Below, one piece after another: positions 22,423-33,929 of a stretch of 64,000 bases of DNA. The position numbers were made by a program, and so were the translations under genes. The notes under the pieces were generated by a model. That model worked only from the letters and a program-made list of their open reading frames with translations. It had not been told where the DNA came from and searched no databases. This stretch comes from Bactericera cockerelli (lineage: Eukaryota > Arthropoda > Insecta > Hemiptera > Triozidae): contig CM044965.1 of NCBI GenBank assembly GCA_024516035.1, forward strand, positions 29,064,972-29,128,971. The letters run 5' to 3'. Numbering within the stretch: position 1 is the first letter of the stretch; every line of letters starts with the position of its first letter.

Positions 22423-25400
22423 TTATTTAATTGTTACATTCTCTTCTGAGTAAGATTGGAAAAATATGTCCCTAATATCAACATCATTAGGAGACTCAAA
22501 AATGAAGCTGCAGAACATTAGATAGGCTAAGTTTTGTTTGAAATGGACAAAACGACTACCTTTCCACAAATCAAATACACCTACTATTATTAAAGTTTTC
22601 AAGTTTCCAAAATGTACATATAATATTTTTAAAAATTCTTTACTCTTTATATAATCTTTGTGTAAACATTGTAAACAAGTATCAAGCAGTGTTGAAAGAG
22701 AGGACTTGATATCTCTATTTTCGCAAGATTTAACAGAGGGTATACAGGGTGTCCCACCAAACTTGGACACCTCAAATTACTCGGCCCCTGAAAGAGTTTT
22801 TGAAAAATAAAAAAATCTAGGGTACATGTGCTAATTATGCTATTTCAGTTATAAATTTTTTTTTATACAGGGTGGTTCAAAAGTCAGAAATTGAGGTGTT
22901 AACTCTCGATTTTTAAATGGATCGACCTGAATTTTATTTGATAATTTTACTTCTAAATGATTCCTGAGTACTTTTTTAAACAAAAATATTACATACAGGG
23001 TGGTTTTTTTTCGACCAATTTTTTTTTCTAAATCTTGAATAACTCAAGTTCGGTTAATTTTTTCGATAACAAGAAAAGAATGTGTTTGTGTAATGAATAC
23101 ACGCACTTTCAATTGGCATCAAATTTTTTTCTACAGGGTGGTTCACAAGTGAAATAATGACTTGATTTTTTTTAAAACCGAGTTTTTTTAATTTTTTATT
23201 TAGGATTAATAATTCTCGTCTAATATTACACATTTTTCGTTAGTCATATCGAAAAACAAAACTAAAGTGTTGTACAGGGTGAGACATATTTTTTTGGAAC
23301 ACCCTGTATATGGGCAGTCAAAGAGACGCAAAATTAAATGTAAAGACTAAATATGGAAGAAAAACTTTGATTTTTAATTAAACTAAAAAGTTATGGTTTT
23401 TTAACTAATATTGTCGCATGGACCACCCTGTAGATATTTTCTTAAACCATCATATGGGTAGTCGAAACTGTCTAAAATTCAACGAGGAGTCCAAATCTGA
23501 AAGAAAAAAATGAATTCAAAAGCCATGCTCAATTTTGTGTCAACACCTACCTCCTTTTTATTTCAAGTTTTAAAATCATTCAGTGTGGACACCAAATTGA
23601 AAATGGCTTCAAATTCGTGTTTTTTACTTGTTTTTCCCACATGATTCGAAGTCTTCGTTGAATTTTATACAACTTAGAGTACCTACATGATAGTTTAAGA
23701 AAATATCTACAGGGTGGTCCATGCGACAATATTAGTTAAAAAACCATAACTTTTTAGTTTAATTAAAAATCAAAGTTTTTCTTGCATATTTAGTCTTTAT
23801 ATTTAATTTTACGTCTCTTTGACTGCCCATATACAGGGTGTTACAAAAAAAATATGTCTCACCCTGTACAACACTTTAGTTTTGTTTTTCGATATGACTA
23901 ACGAAAAATGTGAAATTAGACGAGAATTATTAATCCTAAATAAAAAATTAAAAAAACTCGGTTTAAAAAAAATCAAGTCATTATTTCACTTGTGAACCAC
24001 CCTGTATAAAAAAAATTAATGCCAATTGAAAGTGCGTGTATTCATTACACAAACACATTCTATTCTTGTTATCGAAAAAATTAACCGAACTTGAGTTATT
24101 CAAGATTTAGAAAAAAAATTGGTCGAAAAAAAACCACCCTGTATGTAATATTTTTGTTTAAAAAAGTACTCAGGAATCATTTAGAAGTAAAATTATCAAA
24201 TAAAATTTAGGTCGATCCATTTAAAAATCGAAAGTTGACACCTCAATTTCTGACTTTTGAACCACCCTGTATAAAAAAAATTTCATAACTTAAACCGCAT
24301 AGTTAGCACATGTACCCTAGATTTTTTTTATTTTCAAAAACTCTTTCAGGGGCCGAGTAATTTGAGGTGTCCAAGTTTGGTGGGACACCCTGTATAGCTC
24401 AGTTTTAAAAACAAGTTTCTCAACTCTTCAACATTTAAGTTACATTTTGGCAGAACACGTGCTAAGCTTTCTAAGTCTTTCTGTAATGTATAAAGACCAT
24501 CATGAGACTGTTCATTAAATGAGTATTCACATGAGGGCACATGTAAATTTTCTAAAGGTCCTGCAACACTGAAACCATATTTTTCAAAAAACATACAGAT
24601 TTCTGAAAAATCCATTTCTGGTCAGATCTTCAGAGCTAGACATGTACATAGTCTAGATCCTCTAAGCTGGAATCATGATCGAGATCTTCAAAACTATAAA
24701 CAGCTTCATCAATCTCAAAAGCAGGAGAAAGTTGTTCTGTCTGGTTCAACACTTCACTAGGTAAATCAAATGTTTCCATTTGTAGATCAAGAATTTGTCA
24801 AGAAGGTACTTCATCATTTTCTGCATTTTCTTGAACTTCTTCTACTTTCAAAAACGTTTTCCTCAATTTCACTGCAGCAAGATAGCCAGGGAATGGTGAA
24901 GGCTGTTTCTTGGACCACATTTCTTCGGTCCCAGGGTGGTACACTTCCTCTGAAGTTTCCAAAATATTAATATCTGGAGAAGACTTTGTTGAAACATGTG
25001 TACTCACTTTTTTGTTTCTTATCAATTCTGGCTACTCTAGAGGAATATGCAGTTGCTAGCCTTTTTGAATGTTCAGGGTTAATTTCTTATGCATTCTGTT
25101 AGTATGCTCATTTATTGCTTCTATAGCACGATTTAACTTTAGTCTTAAATTTCCACTTAATATGCTGTTTTTAACAAGATTGAACCAATTCTCCACGACT
25201 GCATTGCTGTATGTAGCACCAGTTTCAGATGTTAGACCTGTCCACAATGGAAGAATATGAACATAATGCCGCAGTATAAATTCAGCAAGATCTTTATTGA
25301 AAAATTCATTTTTAGGGTCTTGTTCTTCACTGTCAACAGAATAAGACTCTATTTCATTCTCAACTGCCTCTTTTTCCCCTGAATATCTCTATAGAACGGT

Positions 25401-26580
25401 GATTGTTTGTACAAAGGTTCTTTTTTTGATGAACAAGGCACACTAAGTGACGCTTGAAATTCCTCCTCTATTACTTCTTCCTCTACAATGAGCCTCTCAA
25501 AATCATCGTCAGATACCTTGTCTTTGTTACTTTCAAGCAGTTCATTCAAAATGCATTCTTCCAGATTTCTATCCACCTCTGTCACTTGCCTCTCAATAGT
25601 TTGCAGAGAACTCAGTACCAATGGTGTCGTATATTTACTCAGTAAAAGAGTAAACAGTGACTCTATAATCGAGATGACATCATTATATTTATTTATTTTA
25701 CTAGTAAACACATGATCTCTATTACTTTTCGTCTAATAGCTTTCACAGTTTTAGTTTCGGGATGCAAATATTTAGATTTTGTTAATCTAACCTAATTTTT
25801 AATAAGATGTGCGATGGAAAGATGCACAAAACAAAACTTATCATTCTTCACAATGTTGTCACTGACAATGCCATGGCAATACTCTAGATATTTCTGTAGA
25901 GTCATTCCTTCATTCATTACGGAAATAAATGAGAGCAAAGCTTTGATTGCTAACAATGTGCTTCGCTATATTTTTTTTTTAAACCTTTTCTCAAGAAATT
26001 GACAATGTCATTCAGAAGGGGTACCAGGTCAGTAGTGCTACGTTTGCAAGTAATGAACTCCCCTACAGGTAGTATATGACCTTTAACTTGGCATGTAACG
26101 GCATAGTAATAAATCTGTTTTTCATCAATTTCTGGCTTGACAATATTGCCAGTGGCATCTATATGAAGAACTAGGTTGTTTTTTTGATTCTTGAGCAGCA
26201 AATTTTAGCAAATCTCTCCTCTTTTCACAACATACAACTACTTTCAAAGGAGATGCTACTTTCAAAATGGACGATTGGCCTTTTTTTTTAGATAAATCGT
26301 GCTTTTGCATCTCCACTACAGCTGAAATTTGACTTTTTGCCAAATCGTTTGCTTCCAATACTTCCTGTCTCATTTTTCGAATAGCAGATGTTGACTTTAC
26401 ACCCTGCAAATTACCATTTTTTATAAACTCTTCATCTGCTTTTGCGATTGAATCTAACACATAACTCATTGGTTTCATATGACGTAATACCTTTTTAACA
26501 CTCCCTCGCTCAGCGCCTCTACAAAATCTTGTTAATTGATGACTGTGATTCATTTTGCAAGCACAAGATCTCACATTCAC
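22423..26580 (-). pseudogene. Decayed DDE transposase-like gene
   Basis: Minus-strand coding pieces run from about 26580 down to 22423 with stops and frameshifts. In order they are a region with FCRGAERGSVKKVLRH, then LVLHIDATGNIVKP (candidate first catalytic Asp), IYYYAVTCQVKGHILPVGEF, MNEGMTLQKYLEYC, an acidic segment, GATYSNAVVENWFNLVKN (candidate catalytic Glu in VENWF), then less conserved parts to a stop at 22423. An H-x-D-A-T-G block, YYYA and V-E-N-W-F in this order is seen in uncharacterised transposase-like proteins of arthropods; MULE-type affinity is a guess. It lies just 3' of a host exon donor (26580), probably in or beyond the last intron of that gene. A 1.66-kb foldback element splits it at 22741-24396. 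Confidence 0.55.
22741..24396. mobile_element. Foldback element with modular arms (TACAGGGTG family)
   Basis: A 1656-bp inverted repeat. The ends are TATACAGGGTGTCCCACCAA and its exact complement TTGGTGGGACACCCTGTATA. The arms of about 800 bp match closely throughout, except for a diverged centre near 23500-23640. In the left arm the end-like word TACAGGGTG recurs at 22866, 22994, 23132 and 23273, spaced 125-141 bp, followed by CACCCTGTA at 23301 and 23427. The right arm mirrors this. No coding capacity. Composite arms made of repeated terminal-like blocks recall Foldback elements. The insertion interrupts the transposase-like relic. Confidence 0.9.
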
Positions 26581-29500
26581 CTGATGGCGACCATTAACTG
26601 CTTTTGCGTTAACATTGATTTTAAAATCTCGACAGTTCTTGTGGCCACATCTGGCATAAATTGTACATGAATTTCATGCCGGGCGGCTTTCGTGTTGAGA
26701 ACGTTGATCAGGTCGAGGATTGTCTTCTCCAGGATGGACGGCCACTGGAGGCTAGAGTCGTTGGGGCAGGCTTCTGCCATGTCCGAGCCCTCTTGTTCAG
26801 CAGCTGGAATCAGAAAACAGTTGTAAATAGTTGAACATGGATGTAAGAGAACTAACTCAAGACACTGAAATGTTTTTCTTTAATATCCAAGTTTCTTTTT
26901 AAATAATAATGCTTTTTCTTTGTGTTATTATGTCACAATTTTAGTGGGTAGCGCAGAATAATAGGACTTTATCACTTTATTTTAAAATGTCTTTTAGTAT
27001 TTTTTTTTTTTTTTTTGCCTATGATTCTGCCACTGGTCGCTGCTTCACATCAAAACAGCTACTCATTTTTCCTCACGAGGTATGAGTGGACCCCGGACAT
27101 CCAAGTACAGAGCAGAAAAAATCGTACCCTGCTGGGGATCGAACCCAGGTCAATGCCTAGCGCGCTAACTCACTCGGCCACGGTGACTACTTTCTCTACT
27201 TACAAGTTTCTCTTATTAAGAGGTTATTTTCTCTTATAGATAGGTAAATTTGACATAGAAAACGTTCTCTTGTATCTAGGTTCTTTTACATCCAAGTTTG
27301 ACTATTCTGTTCAAGCTTTGTTTACATTTAACAATTACCAAAAACATGAAAAAACAAATGCATAGAAAAAACAGAGCCTCATGAAGAGAGGTCATAATGT
27401 CCGTGTCATTGTCTTCCATTTTTTTTACATTCAAGTCCGAATTATGAAAAACGGTTAGATTAATTTAATCCTGTTTGCTCTTAAGACCTCTATTGAGAAT
27501 TTCAAACAATCACAGCGCAGTTAGTTGGATTAAGAAGTCCTAGACATTTAGGGCGAAATTCATAGACACATTCTATATCACAAGTCATTGCTAAGCGTCG
27601 GTTTTCCCTATTTTACACAGAACGCAATATGTGACTTGGCGCCAAAGAGGTTTTACAAAAACGTCTATTAATTCCGCCCTGAATCCTGTTTCATAATTCG
27701 GCCCTAAGAATGGAGGATAAAGTTCTCCCTAAACTAGACCTACCTGTAGCTTCCTGACTGACCACCGCGTACTCAGCTTTCTTATTGCTTGCCTCCTCAC
27801 TGCTACTGCTGGCTACTGCTTTATCAGCACTCTCACTATTTCTGCTAGCCACTGCTTTAGCAGTCCCTTCACTGCTCGTACTGTCCACAGCTGCATCAGT
27901 CGTGTCCTTATCTCGAGTGGTGCTGTAAACTGCTTTGGCGGTCGGAGCATCATCACTACCAGAGGAAGCTTGCGCTTTCGTAGCTGCCTCACTGGTGGCT
28001 ACATCATCTTCCCTGCTAGTACTAGCAACAGGTTCGGCATTGGCTTCTACTTTAGCAGAGGTGGGTTCACTCGTCTTATCATCAGTGGCGGCGTGGGTTG
28101 TGTCTGGCGCGGGTTTAGCGTCCGCCGAGGAGACAGAGGAATCTGCCACCTCTATGCTGTCCTGCGCATGCGCCTCTTTACATTTCGATGTTTTCTTTCG
28201 AGACGATTCACCTGGGAAAAGATATATTAAAATTGAGAGTGTGCAAGCGCGGTCCATTTATACCTCGTTAGGAAAAATGAGGAGCTTTTTGAATGAATAA
28301 GGTAAACAGTGGCGGCTTTACTTTTTTTCTCTTATTATTTTACACTTTTTTGCTCTAATTTTTGGTTTTTTTTTTTTAACTAACAGAGCTCAATAATACA
28401 GGGTGCTCCAGAATAACCTGACGAGTTTAAAAATGATACTAAACAAGCAATTTTTTAGATAGAACAATAATTTTTGTGTTATTTGAAAGAGAAGACATGC
28501 GGATTTATTTTAGTACATGATTTGTTGAATATTTGAATTATTTGTGAAAGATAATATTGGTCAAATGTTTACCTCCATTTCTGATACACTCGTCAATTCT
28601 GGTCGAAAAATTGTCCATGACTTTCTCAAGCATTATCAGGTGTATTGCACGAATTACTTGAACAATTAGTCTCTTCAAGTCATCTACAGTCCTTGGCTAA
28701 TGCATATAGACTTTACTTTTGAGGTAACCCCAAAGAAAATAGTCACAAGCAGAGAGATTTAATTCGGTAATGAGTCCGAAACTTTCTCTGAGTAATTGCC
28801 ATAGAATCACCACTTTTAAAAAATGTCTCTACAACAAAAGCACGATGCGCATGTGTCCACGACTCCATTGTAACTAAATCGGCTTTTATTGGAAACAAAA
28901 TGACACTAACATCAACCATCTACGACAAGTTATGACTTGATAGTTAACATTTTAAACTCGTCAGGTTATTCTGGCGCACCCTGTATTTCATTAAACTCTT
29001 TTTTTTTCGGAAGAAAAAACTACGACAATCATCTGTTGAATTTACGGTAGAAGTTGCTCATTTTTCTTTTTCTTTGAAGAACCATCTTCTCACCTATGAG
29101 CACTTCTAAAGAACCATCTTCTCACCTATGAGCACTTGCTTGGACTTGACCTTGGTCAGGAACTTCCTCAGCAGGGGCCGGAACTGGCCAAGGGGCAACA
29201 GGGGCGGCTGCATGCAGTACACAATGGACAGGGCGCGGAGCTCGGCATTGAGCTTTGCACACGAAGCCACCGTGTCCTGCTGCTGCGAGTCTATGTCGTT
29301 CAGGGTGGACATGAGGCACTCCATGATCTGGAACATCTGCTCAGTGAGGACAGATGAGGAAGTCTGAGGAAAAATGAGGTACGTCATAGGATATTCAAAA
29401 TCATGGTAATTTAATCAGTGGTGCTGAAGTCGATGTCTTTTTCTGCACAAAGGATGAAATGGTTTCATTTCTGACTTCATACTTTGGTCTGTTTAATTTT

Positions 29501-29880
29501 ACTAGTTGGTTAGTAGTTTTAGGTATTTTTGGAATTGTAAAATCTAGCTAGGATTTAAAATTTTAAAAGTATTTTTATTTAATTTTAAGATTATTATTTT
29601 GTACAAATAGAACTTGTTCCCTAAACCTTCAAAAAAGAAAGAAAGAAAGAAAAAAAAAATATAAGTATATTATAGGTGAAATGTTAGTACACCTCCTCGT
29701 GGTTCACCCTGGACAACGCATTGACATGCGGCTAAAGTACTGACAATTTTGACGATCAGACAATCACTGCCATCAGATTTCCTGATCAAGTTTATTACAT
29801 TTTTTTTTTATATCCTATGGGGTTTGGTGGAAGAGAAAGCCACAGGCTTTAACCTCGCCCCTTGGTTCACTACATAATTA

Positions 29881-29911
<31 letters not shown>

Positions 29912-31040
29912 GTATGTCCTATTTTGTTGAATGTTTGTAGTTGACCAATAAAGAGTTAAATAATAATAATAATAATAATAATACATGTGTCTTCTCACTT
30001 TGAGATGTGTAATAAAGCCATACGATAAATAAAAAGTATATAACATTGACTGAAATTATGTTACATTTGATAAACGCACCCTAAATTAATTTAAAATTCA
30101 AATAAAGTTATCATATTTGTTCTAGTCACAATTACTCAAATTTGCTTTGCTATATTTTTCCCATACTTAGGACTTGAACCACCGACCTCCAGGTTACGTG
30201 ACCGCCACCTTATTGATCGAGCTACTAAGGTCAGTAAAATAGCCATATTTATCATGTGCCTCCTCCTTTTATTTGAAAACAAAGCTCTTTCTTCTGTTAT
30301 CTTCCGAATTTATACTGTACAGACTATTGGAGAACAATTGACAAATGGAAAAACGTGTTAAGCGACATTTTTCAAAAACGAAAGAAAAACATTTTTTTTC
30401 TCTTTTGAGAACGTTTCCTTCTTTTCTTCTTTGACTACAGTATCTCTGTACCAGTTAACACCTTCATCGTAGATTATGTTATACGAGTACTTCGGTCAGC
30501 ATTGTTTATTATTTTATAAACAATTTTGATCAAACTTCATTTGCAACTTTTATATAGGTAGTATAAAGTCTGCTTACACTTTTCAATGGAGAAAAAAAAT
30601 ACATAAATATAAATCCCACAAAACAAGGAAATCACTGATTTTCTTAGTGTGGATAGTTTAGGACATGTTATGTTAGTTAATAATTTATCTATTTAGTATT
30701 TAAATTAATCTTACGTACCTATTGTAAAAAGGTATTTACAATGTATTGTCATCATCAATAAAATCAAATCAATCAAAATCAAATTAATTTTGAAGAAAAA
30801 GGTCAAATGTCACTTAACACATTTTGAAAACAAATGTCACAAAACGTGGTATTGTCATTTACCTAGATAGTTCATACAGAAAAGATCCCAACTTACAAGT
30901 ACCTTGGGGAAGAATTGGACTAGAAAGTCATAGATGACCTGGTTTTTGAGTAGGATCCTCTCATCGATTATGACGGCTTCGGCGTAATCTATGAAGTAAG
31001 GACAGGTGACTAGAGTGTGCGTGTACTTCTTGGCTAGTTC
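26581..31040 (-). CDS. Unrecognised multi-exon gene (four exons)
   Basis: Four minus-strand exons with consensus splice sites and matching phases: 31040-30903 (46 codons, ELAKKYTHTLVTCPYFID onward), 29363-29126 (TSSSVLTEQMFQIMECL...), 28211-27744 (Ser/Ala/Thr/Glu-rich, begins GESSRKKTSKC) and 26803-26581 (AAEQEGSDMAEA..., LQWPSILEKTILDLINVLNT). Acceptors are TATTCCAG, TTCCTCAG, TTTCCCAG and GATTCCAG; donors are GTACTT, GTGAGA, GTAGGT and GTGAAT. The phases join 0, 0, 1, 1 with no stop, about 355 residues. Exons 1, 2 and 4 look amphipathic-helical (HEAT/ARM-like), and the third is an acidic low-complexity linker. The gene continues beyond both ends. I do not recognise the family. An upstream exon ending at 32655 (donor GTAAGT) is possible but sits against the hAT insertion and has an in-frame TGA just upstream. 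Confidence 0.65.
26895..27190 (-). mobile_element. tRNA-related SINE, family C (full length)
   Basis: Minus strand: a head with TCACCGTGGCCGAGTGAGTT, AGCGCGCTAGGC and B box GGGTTCGATCCCC, followed by AGCAGGGTACGATTTTTTC, CGGGGTCCACTCATACC and a tail with GATAAAGTCCTATTATTC, GCGCTACCCAC and (ATT)n. The tail alone recurs at 60121-60243. It lies in the intron between the exons at 26803 and 27744, antisense to no known gene (same strand as the host). Confidence 0.7.
28397..28985 (-). mobile_element. Internally deleted mariner-like element (DUF4817-type transposase)
   Basis: Ends TACAGGGTGCTCCAGAATAA and its complement TTATTCTGGCGCACCCTGTA give ~30-bp TIRs with TA junctions. On the minus strand the 5' part encodes MESWTHAHRAFVVETFFKSG (HTH N-terminus of the DUF4817-type Tc1/mariner transposases). 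It is followed after an internal deletion by ACDYFLWGYLKSKVY, a TAG, then RTVDDLKRLIVQVIRAI and DECIRNGGKHLTNIIF, the transposase C-terminus. The D,D catalytic centre is missing, so this is a non-autonomous derivative. It lies in the intron between the exons at 28211 and 29126. It links the TACAGGGTG ends seen elsewhere in the window to a mariner-like source. Confidence 0.8.
29077..29137. repeat. 32-bp tandem duplication across a splice donor
   Basis: The 29-bp word AAGAACCATCTTCTCACCTA plus TGAGCACTT occurs at 29077 and 29109. The second copy contains the last 12 bases of the 29126-29363 exon and its donor (minus GTGAGAAG). The first copy repeats both in the intron, giving a duplicate donor 32 bp downstream. 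Confidence 0.9.
29364..29798. other. Intron sequence, nothing recognised
   Basis: Intronic, AT-rich, with a (GAAA)n run near 29640. No gene or repeat family identified. Confidence 0.5.
29799..29985 (+). mobile_element. Retroelement 3' tail
   Basis: GGGTTTGGTGGAAGAGAAAGCC, then GGCTTTAACCTCGCCCC, a ~30-base T run, TGTTGAATGTTTGTAG, AATAAAGAG and (AAT)n. The same order (GGGTTGGGTGGAAGAGA, CAGTAACCCTGCCC, TAATAAAGTG, (AAT)n) occurs at 56490-56675. It looks like the 3' end of one LINE or SINE family in which GGGTTGGGTGGAAGAGA is a hallmark. Confidence 0.55.
30100..30235 (-). mobile_element. tRNA-related SINE, family E
   Basis: Minus strand: TGACCTTAGTAGCTCGATCAATAAGGTGG (in parts), B box GGTTCAAGTCC, then AGTATGGGAAAAATATAGC and AAATTTGAGTAATTGTGAC with a tail ATATGATAACTTTATT. 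Matches 57328-57475 in order. Confidence 0.7.
30236..30902. other. Intron sequence, nothing recognised
   Basis: AT-rich, with the words ATTACTGATTTTC and ATCAATAAAATCAAATCAAT resembling a retroelement tail near 30750-30785. No gene recognised. Confidence 0.4.
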
Positions 31041-32670
31041 CTGGAATACATTACAAAGTATTATTATTATCTGACCTGGTTGCAGGGTTTTCAGTGAAAC
31101 CCTTACAATTAACACTGCGACCTAATTAGATCTATTGTGACAAAAGTAAAAACGCTGTAAGTCAGAAAAAAATCATAAAGTCAGAAATAAAGTAATAAGG
31201 GTTTTTGCATTTTTCAATATTCTGGGTTGCTTTGAAGAGACCCAGGCCTGGGTGAGAGTTTATGGAAACCCTGTATACATTAGTAGTTTATTTAATCTTG
31301 TTACACAATTTGGGATTTATAGTATTCAATCAGGGAAGTGTTATTCACATCAGTTCATTTGAAGTTGGAAATATTACTACTACATGTTACCTGTTACCTG
31401 ATCCAGATGGCACTGTTGGCAGGCAAAAATTTAGTAACTAGGTAGAGTGATGGCAGCTAGGTACTCTTTAGAAGATGACTAGCCGTTTACCCGTGCTTTG
31501 CAACGGGACTAAAATTCAAATTTACTAAGGCAGCAATGCCTTTTTGAACTTTTAATAATTTTTCTGGACAAAGCAATATTGGTTTTGGGGGGGTCAATTC
31601 TGAGACATTTTTGGCTATCTCTTACCGTTTTGGCTAAACAACTCCGGACAAACAAACAAAGGTAGGTAGGTAGGTAGTCCTTTTATCTGTTTTATATATA
31701 GAGATGGACAGTTTCAAGAATTTGAGGTACTGAAAATATAATGAACTACCTGAAACATGAACTTATGATTTATTAATATTTATTAAAAGTGAGTTTCCAG
31801 AACATAGTAGAAAAGTGTTCTATTTTGTTATAGTGCAGAACATAGAGATATTAGCCAGCCTGACTGGGGCAGTGTAGGCAGATATTTTTTTAGGCTAAAA
31901 CTCAATCCTCCAAAAAATTAAGGCATATGTGTTTTTGAGTTTTCTTATTTCAGCCGTTTTGAGTTATGGGAGTTGAGGTGAAACTTAAGCTGTATTTTTC
32001 TTTCTAAGAAAAAAAAAATTCAAGGTTAGGTTTTTTCCAAATACCTATTTCCATTTTATTCCAAGGTCATTCATAAAAGAAAAATGCGTTTCGGTACTTT
32101 AATAGATAAAAATGGACTTAACCTATAAAAGAACTGGAAGCAAGAATTTCGTATTTCCATTTTGGTTAACTTTGGAAGAGGAAATTTTTGCTCTTCCAAA
32201 GAAAAATGACTTGCTTCTAGTTTGGTTCATTTTAATCTCGTTTGGTTAACTTTGGTTGGAAAGAAAAATACGGCTTTAATGAACACCCTGTATATATATG
32301 TATCTCTATATATAAATGTCAAAGTAGTCACTGACTGATCATCGCTCTACAGCCCAAACCGTAAGTCCTAGGAGGCTGAAATTTGGTAGGTAGCTTTGTC
32401 TTATAGTCTAGATGTGCAATAAGACGGGATTTTTCGAAACTCCCACTACAACACCTGCCATTGACGAAAAAGGATTTTTTGCTTTCACGGCCATGCCTAG
32501 GCCCGCAAAGCGGGCGACAGCCCGCTAGTATGGAATAAAGGGGAAAAGGCATAATTTAGTTAAACAAAAGGATATTAATTATGTGACAAACCCTCTTTCT
32601 CTTGAACAAATAAGGGATTGATAATTATTGTGTAGGATAAAATAATACTTACATCAGTGAACAATGTGAA
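31041..32670. other. Repeat-rich intergenic or intronic DNA
   Basis: At 31480-31706 lies a segment from TAGCCGTTTACCCGTGC to TTTTATATATAGAGATGG. At 31855-32000 a TACAGGGTG-family piece begins CCAGCCTGACTGGGGC. At about 32284 is an end CACCCTGTATATATATG. At 32305-32530 an inverted copy of an ACTAGCGGGC...TATATAGAGAT repeat (GCGGGCGACAGCCCGCTAGTA at its right end) is found. (GTAG)n occurs near 31662-31677. No coding recognised. Confidence 0.5.
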
Positions 32671-33089
32671 CATGAGGAGTAGGGATGGGTAGAACTGATC
32701 GGAGCCATTTCAGTGAAATGGCTCTATCAAGACACAAATGAGTTGGTTCCGGTCACCTCTGAGAGAGATGGCTCTTGTCATCTCAGTAACAGTATCACTT
32801 GGCTCTACTGGCTCAGTACATAGGTTTAATATAATATAATTATTATGAAACCACTGAGATGGCTCCGAGCATCTCAGTATCAGTATCACTTGGCTCTACT
32901 GGCTCAGTACATAGGTTTAATATAATATATTATGAAGACCACTCATATACTTTGTATGGATTTGTAGAATCTAAATAAGTAAATAATACAAACATCTTAT
33001 ACTCAGACAAGGAGAATTGAAACGTTTACTAGAAAGAGAAAAAGTGACTCCGCCCCTTTCTTCTACCCCTCGTACACAGATTTCTAAAC

Positions 33090-33769
33090 TTAACACGTTG
33101 AGCGCTCAGAACCAAGAATATCAAGATTATCAAGAGAAATAATTCCTGTTATTATAATAATAATAATTCCGTGTCCGTGAGTTAGGTATTGATACCTAAG
33201 TCACGGTGGTGAGACGATTATATGGACGCCCAAATTTTAATGTCTAGGCTCCTTTCATGTCCATTGATTCTATTTGGTTTTAACGTCCTGACTTGAGGTG
33301 GACAGGACGGGGGTTTTACCCTCCATTCGCTGGGAATCGTACCAACTACCCACATTAACCTCACTCAGCCTGGGTAGGGCCGGAATTGCCAGCCTCACAG
33401 GTTCGGAGGGAACAGAATTTTCTGTGCGAAAAGTCTGCTCCAACCGGGAATCGAACTCAGGATCTCTGGACTACTGGCAGTAGTCACAACCGTCACGCCA
33501 CGGAGGCTGGCTATGCCACGGAGGCTGGCTATTCCTGTTATTAACGTGAAATAATTCCTTCTTAACAAACACATTGAGGGCTTACTGGCTTAGAGAATCC
33601 TATGAGGGCTTACTGGCTTAGAGAAACCTATGAGGGCTTACTGGCTTAGAGTATAAAAAAACTAAAGTCATATTCGTATATAAAAAACCCCCATGTGAGT
33701 TTTGATACCAGTTGATAATATATCAGAAAAGCCCCCACACATGGAGGTTCGCAGCGCTCAACGTGTTAA
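33090..33769. mobile_element. piggyBac-like MITE
   Basis: TTAACACGTTGAGCGCTC at 33090 is mirrored by GCGCTCAACGTGTTAA ending at 33769, so TTAA targets with 13-14-bp TIRs are present, as in piggyBac-like elements. It contains a family D SINE (33241-33515) and three 28-bp copies of GAGGGCTTACTGGCTTAGAG (33571-33653). No transposase remains. It is nested inside the hAT element. Confidence 0.75.
33241..33530 (-). mobile_element. tRNA-related SINE, family D
   Basis: Minus strand: GCCAGCCTCCGTGGCGTGAC, GGTTGTGACTACTGCCAGTAG, B box GAGTTCGATTCCC, then GCACAGAAAATTCTGTTCCC, TGGGTGAGGTTAATGTGGG and TTCCCAGCGAATGGAGGG. Same order as 63101-63460. The outermost CGGAGGCTGGCTA is duplicated at the head (33507-33530). 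Confidence 0.8.
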
Positions 33770-33929
33770 TTAAGGGAGTCTTAGGTTTTTACTAGAAAGA
33801 AAGGAAGAAGCAACGGGCCAACTGGTTCAGTAATAAGAATACGATTAAAAGCAAAGATCCTACATAACATTAATTCAGTAGAATATCATGAAAAGAAAAT
33901 AAATTATGTACCTATCTGGTAACAGGGAA

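Noticed and set aside
27935..28300. Plus-strand 121-codon frame opposite the acidic exon
   Set aside because: Antisense shadow of the minus exon 27744-28211, which has splice sites and phase agreement.
26581..31040. Naming the minus-strand gene as virilizer or another HEAT-repeat protein
   Set aside because: No motif I can match confidently; the name would be a guess.
32640..32679. Extra upstream exon of the minus-strand gene ending at donor 32655
   Set aside because: Strong donor, but with the hAT element removed an in-frame TGA lies immediately upstream and no acceptor fits, so it was not added to the gene model.
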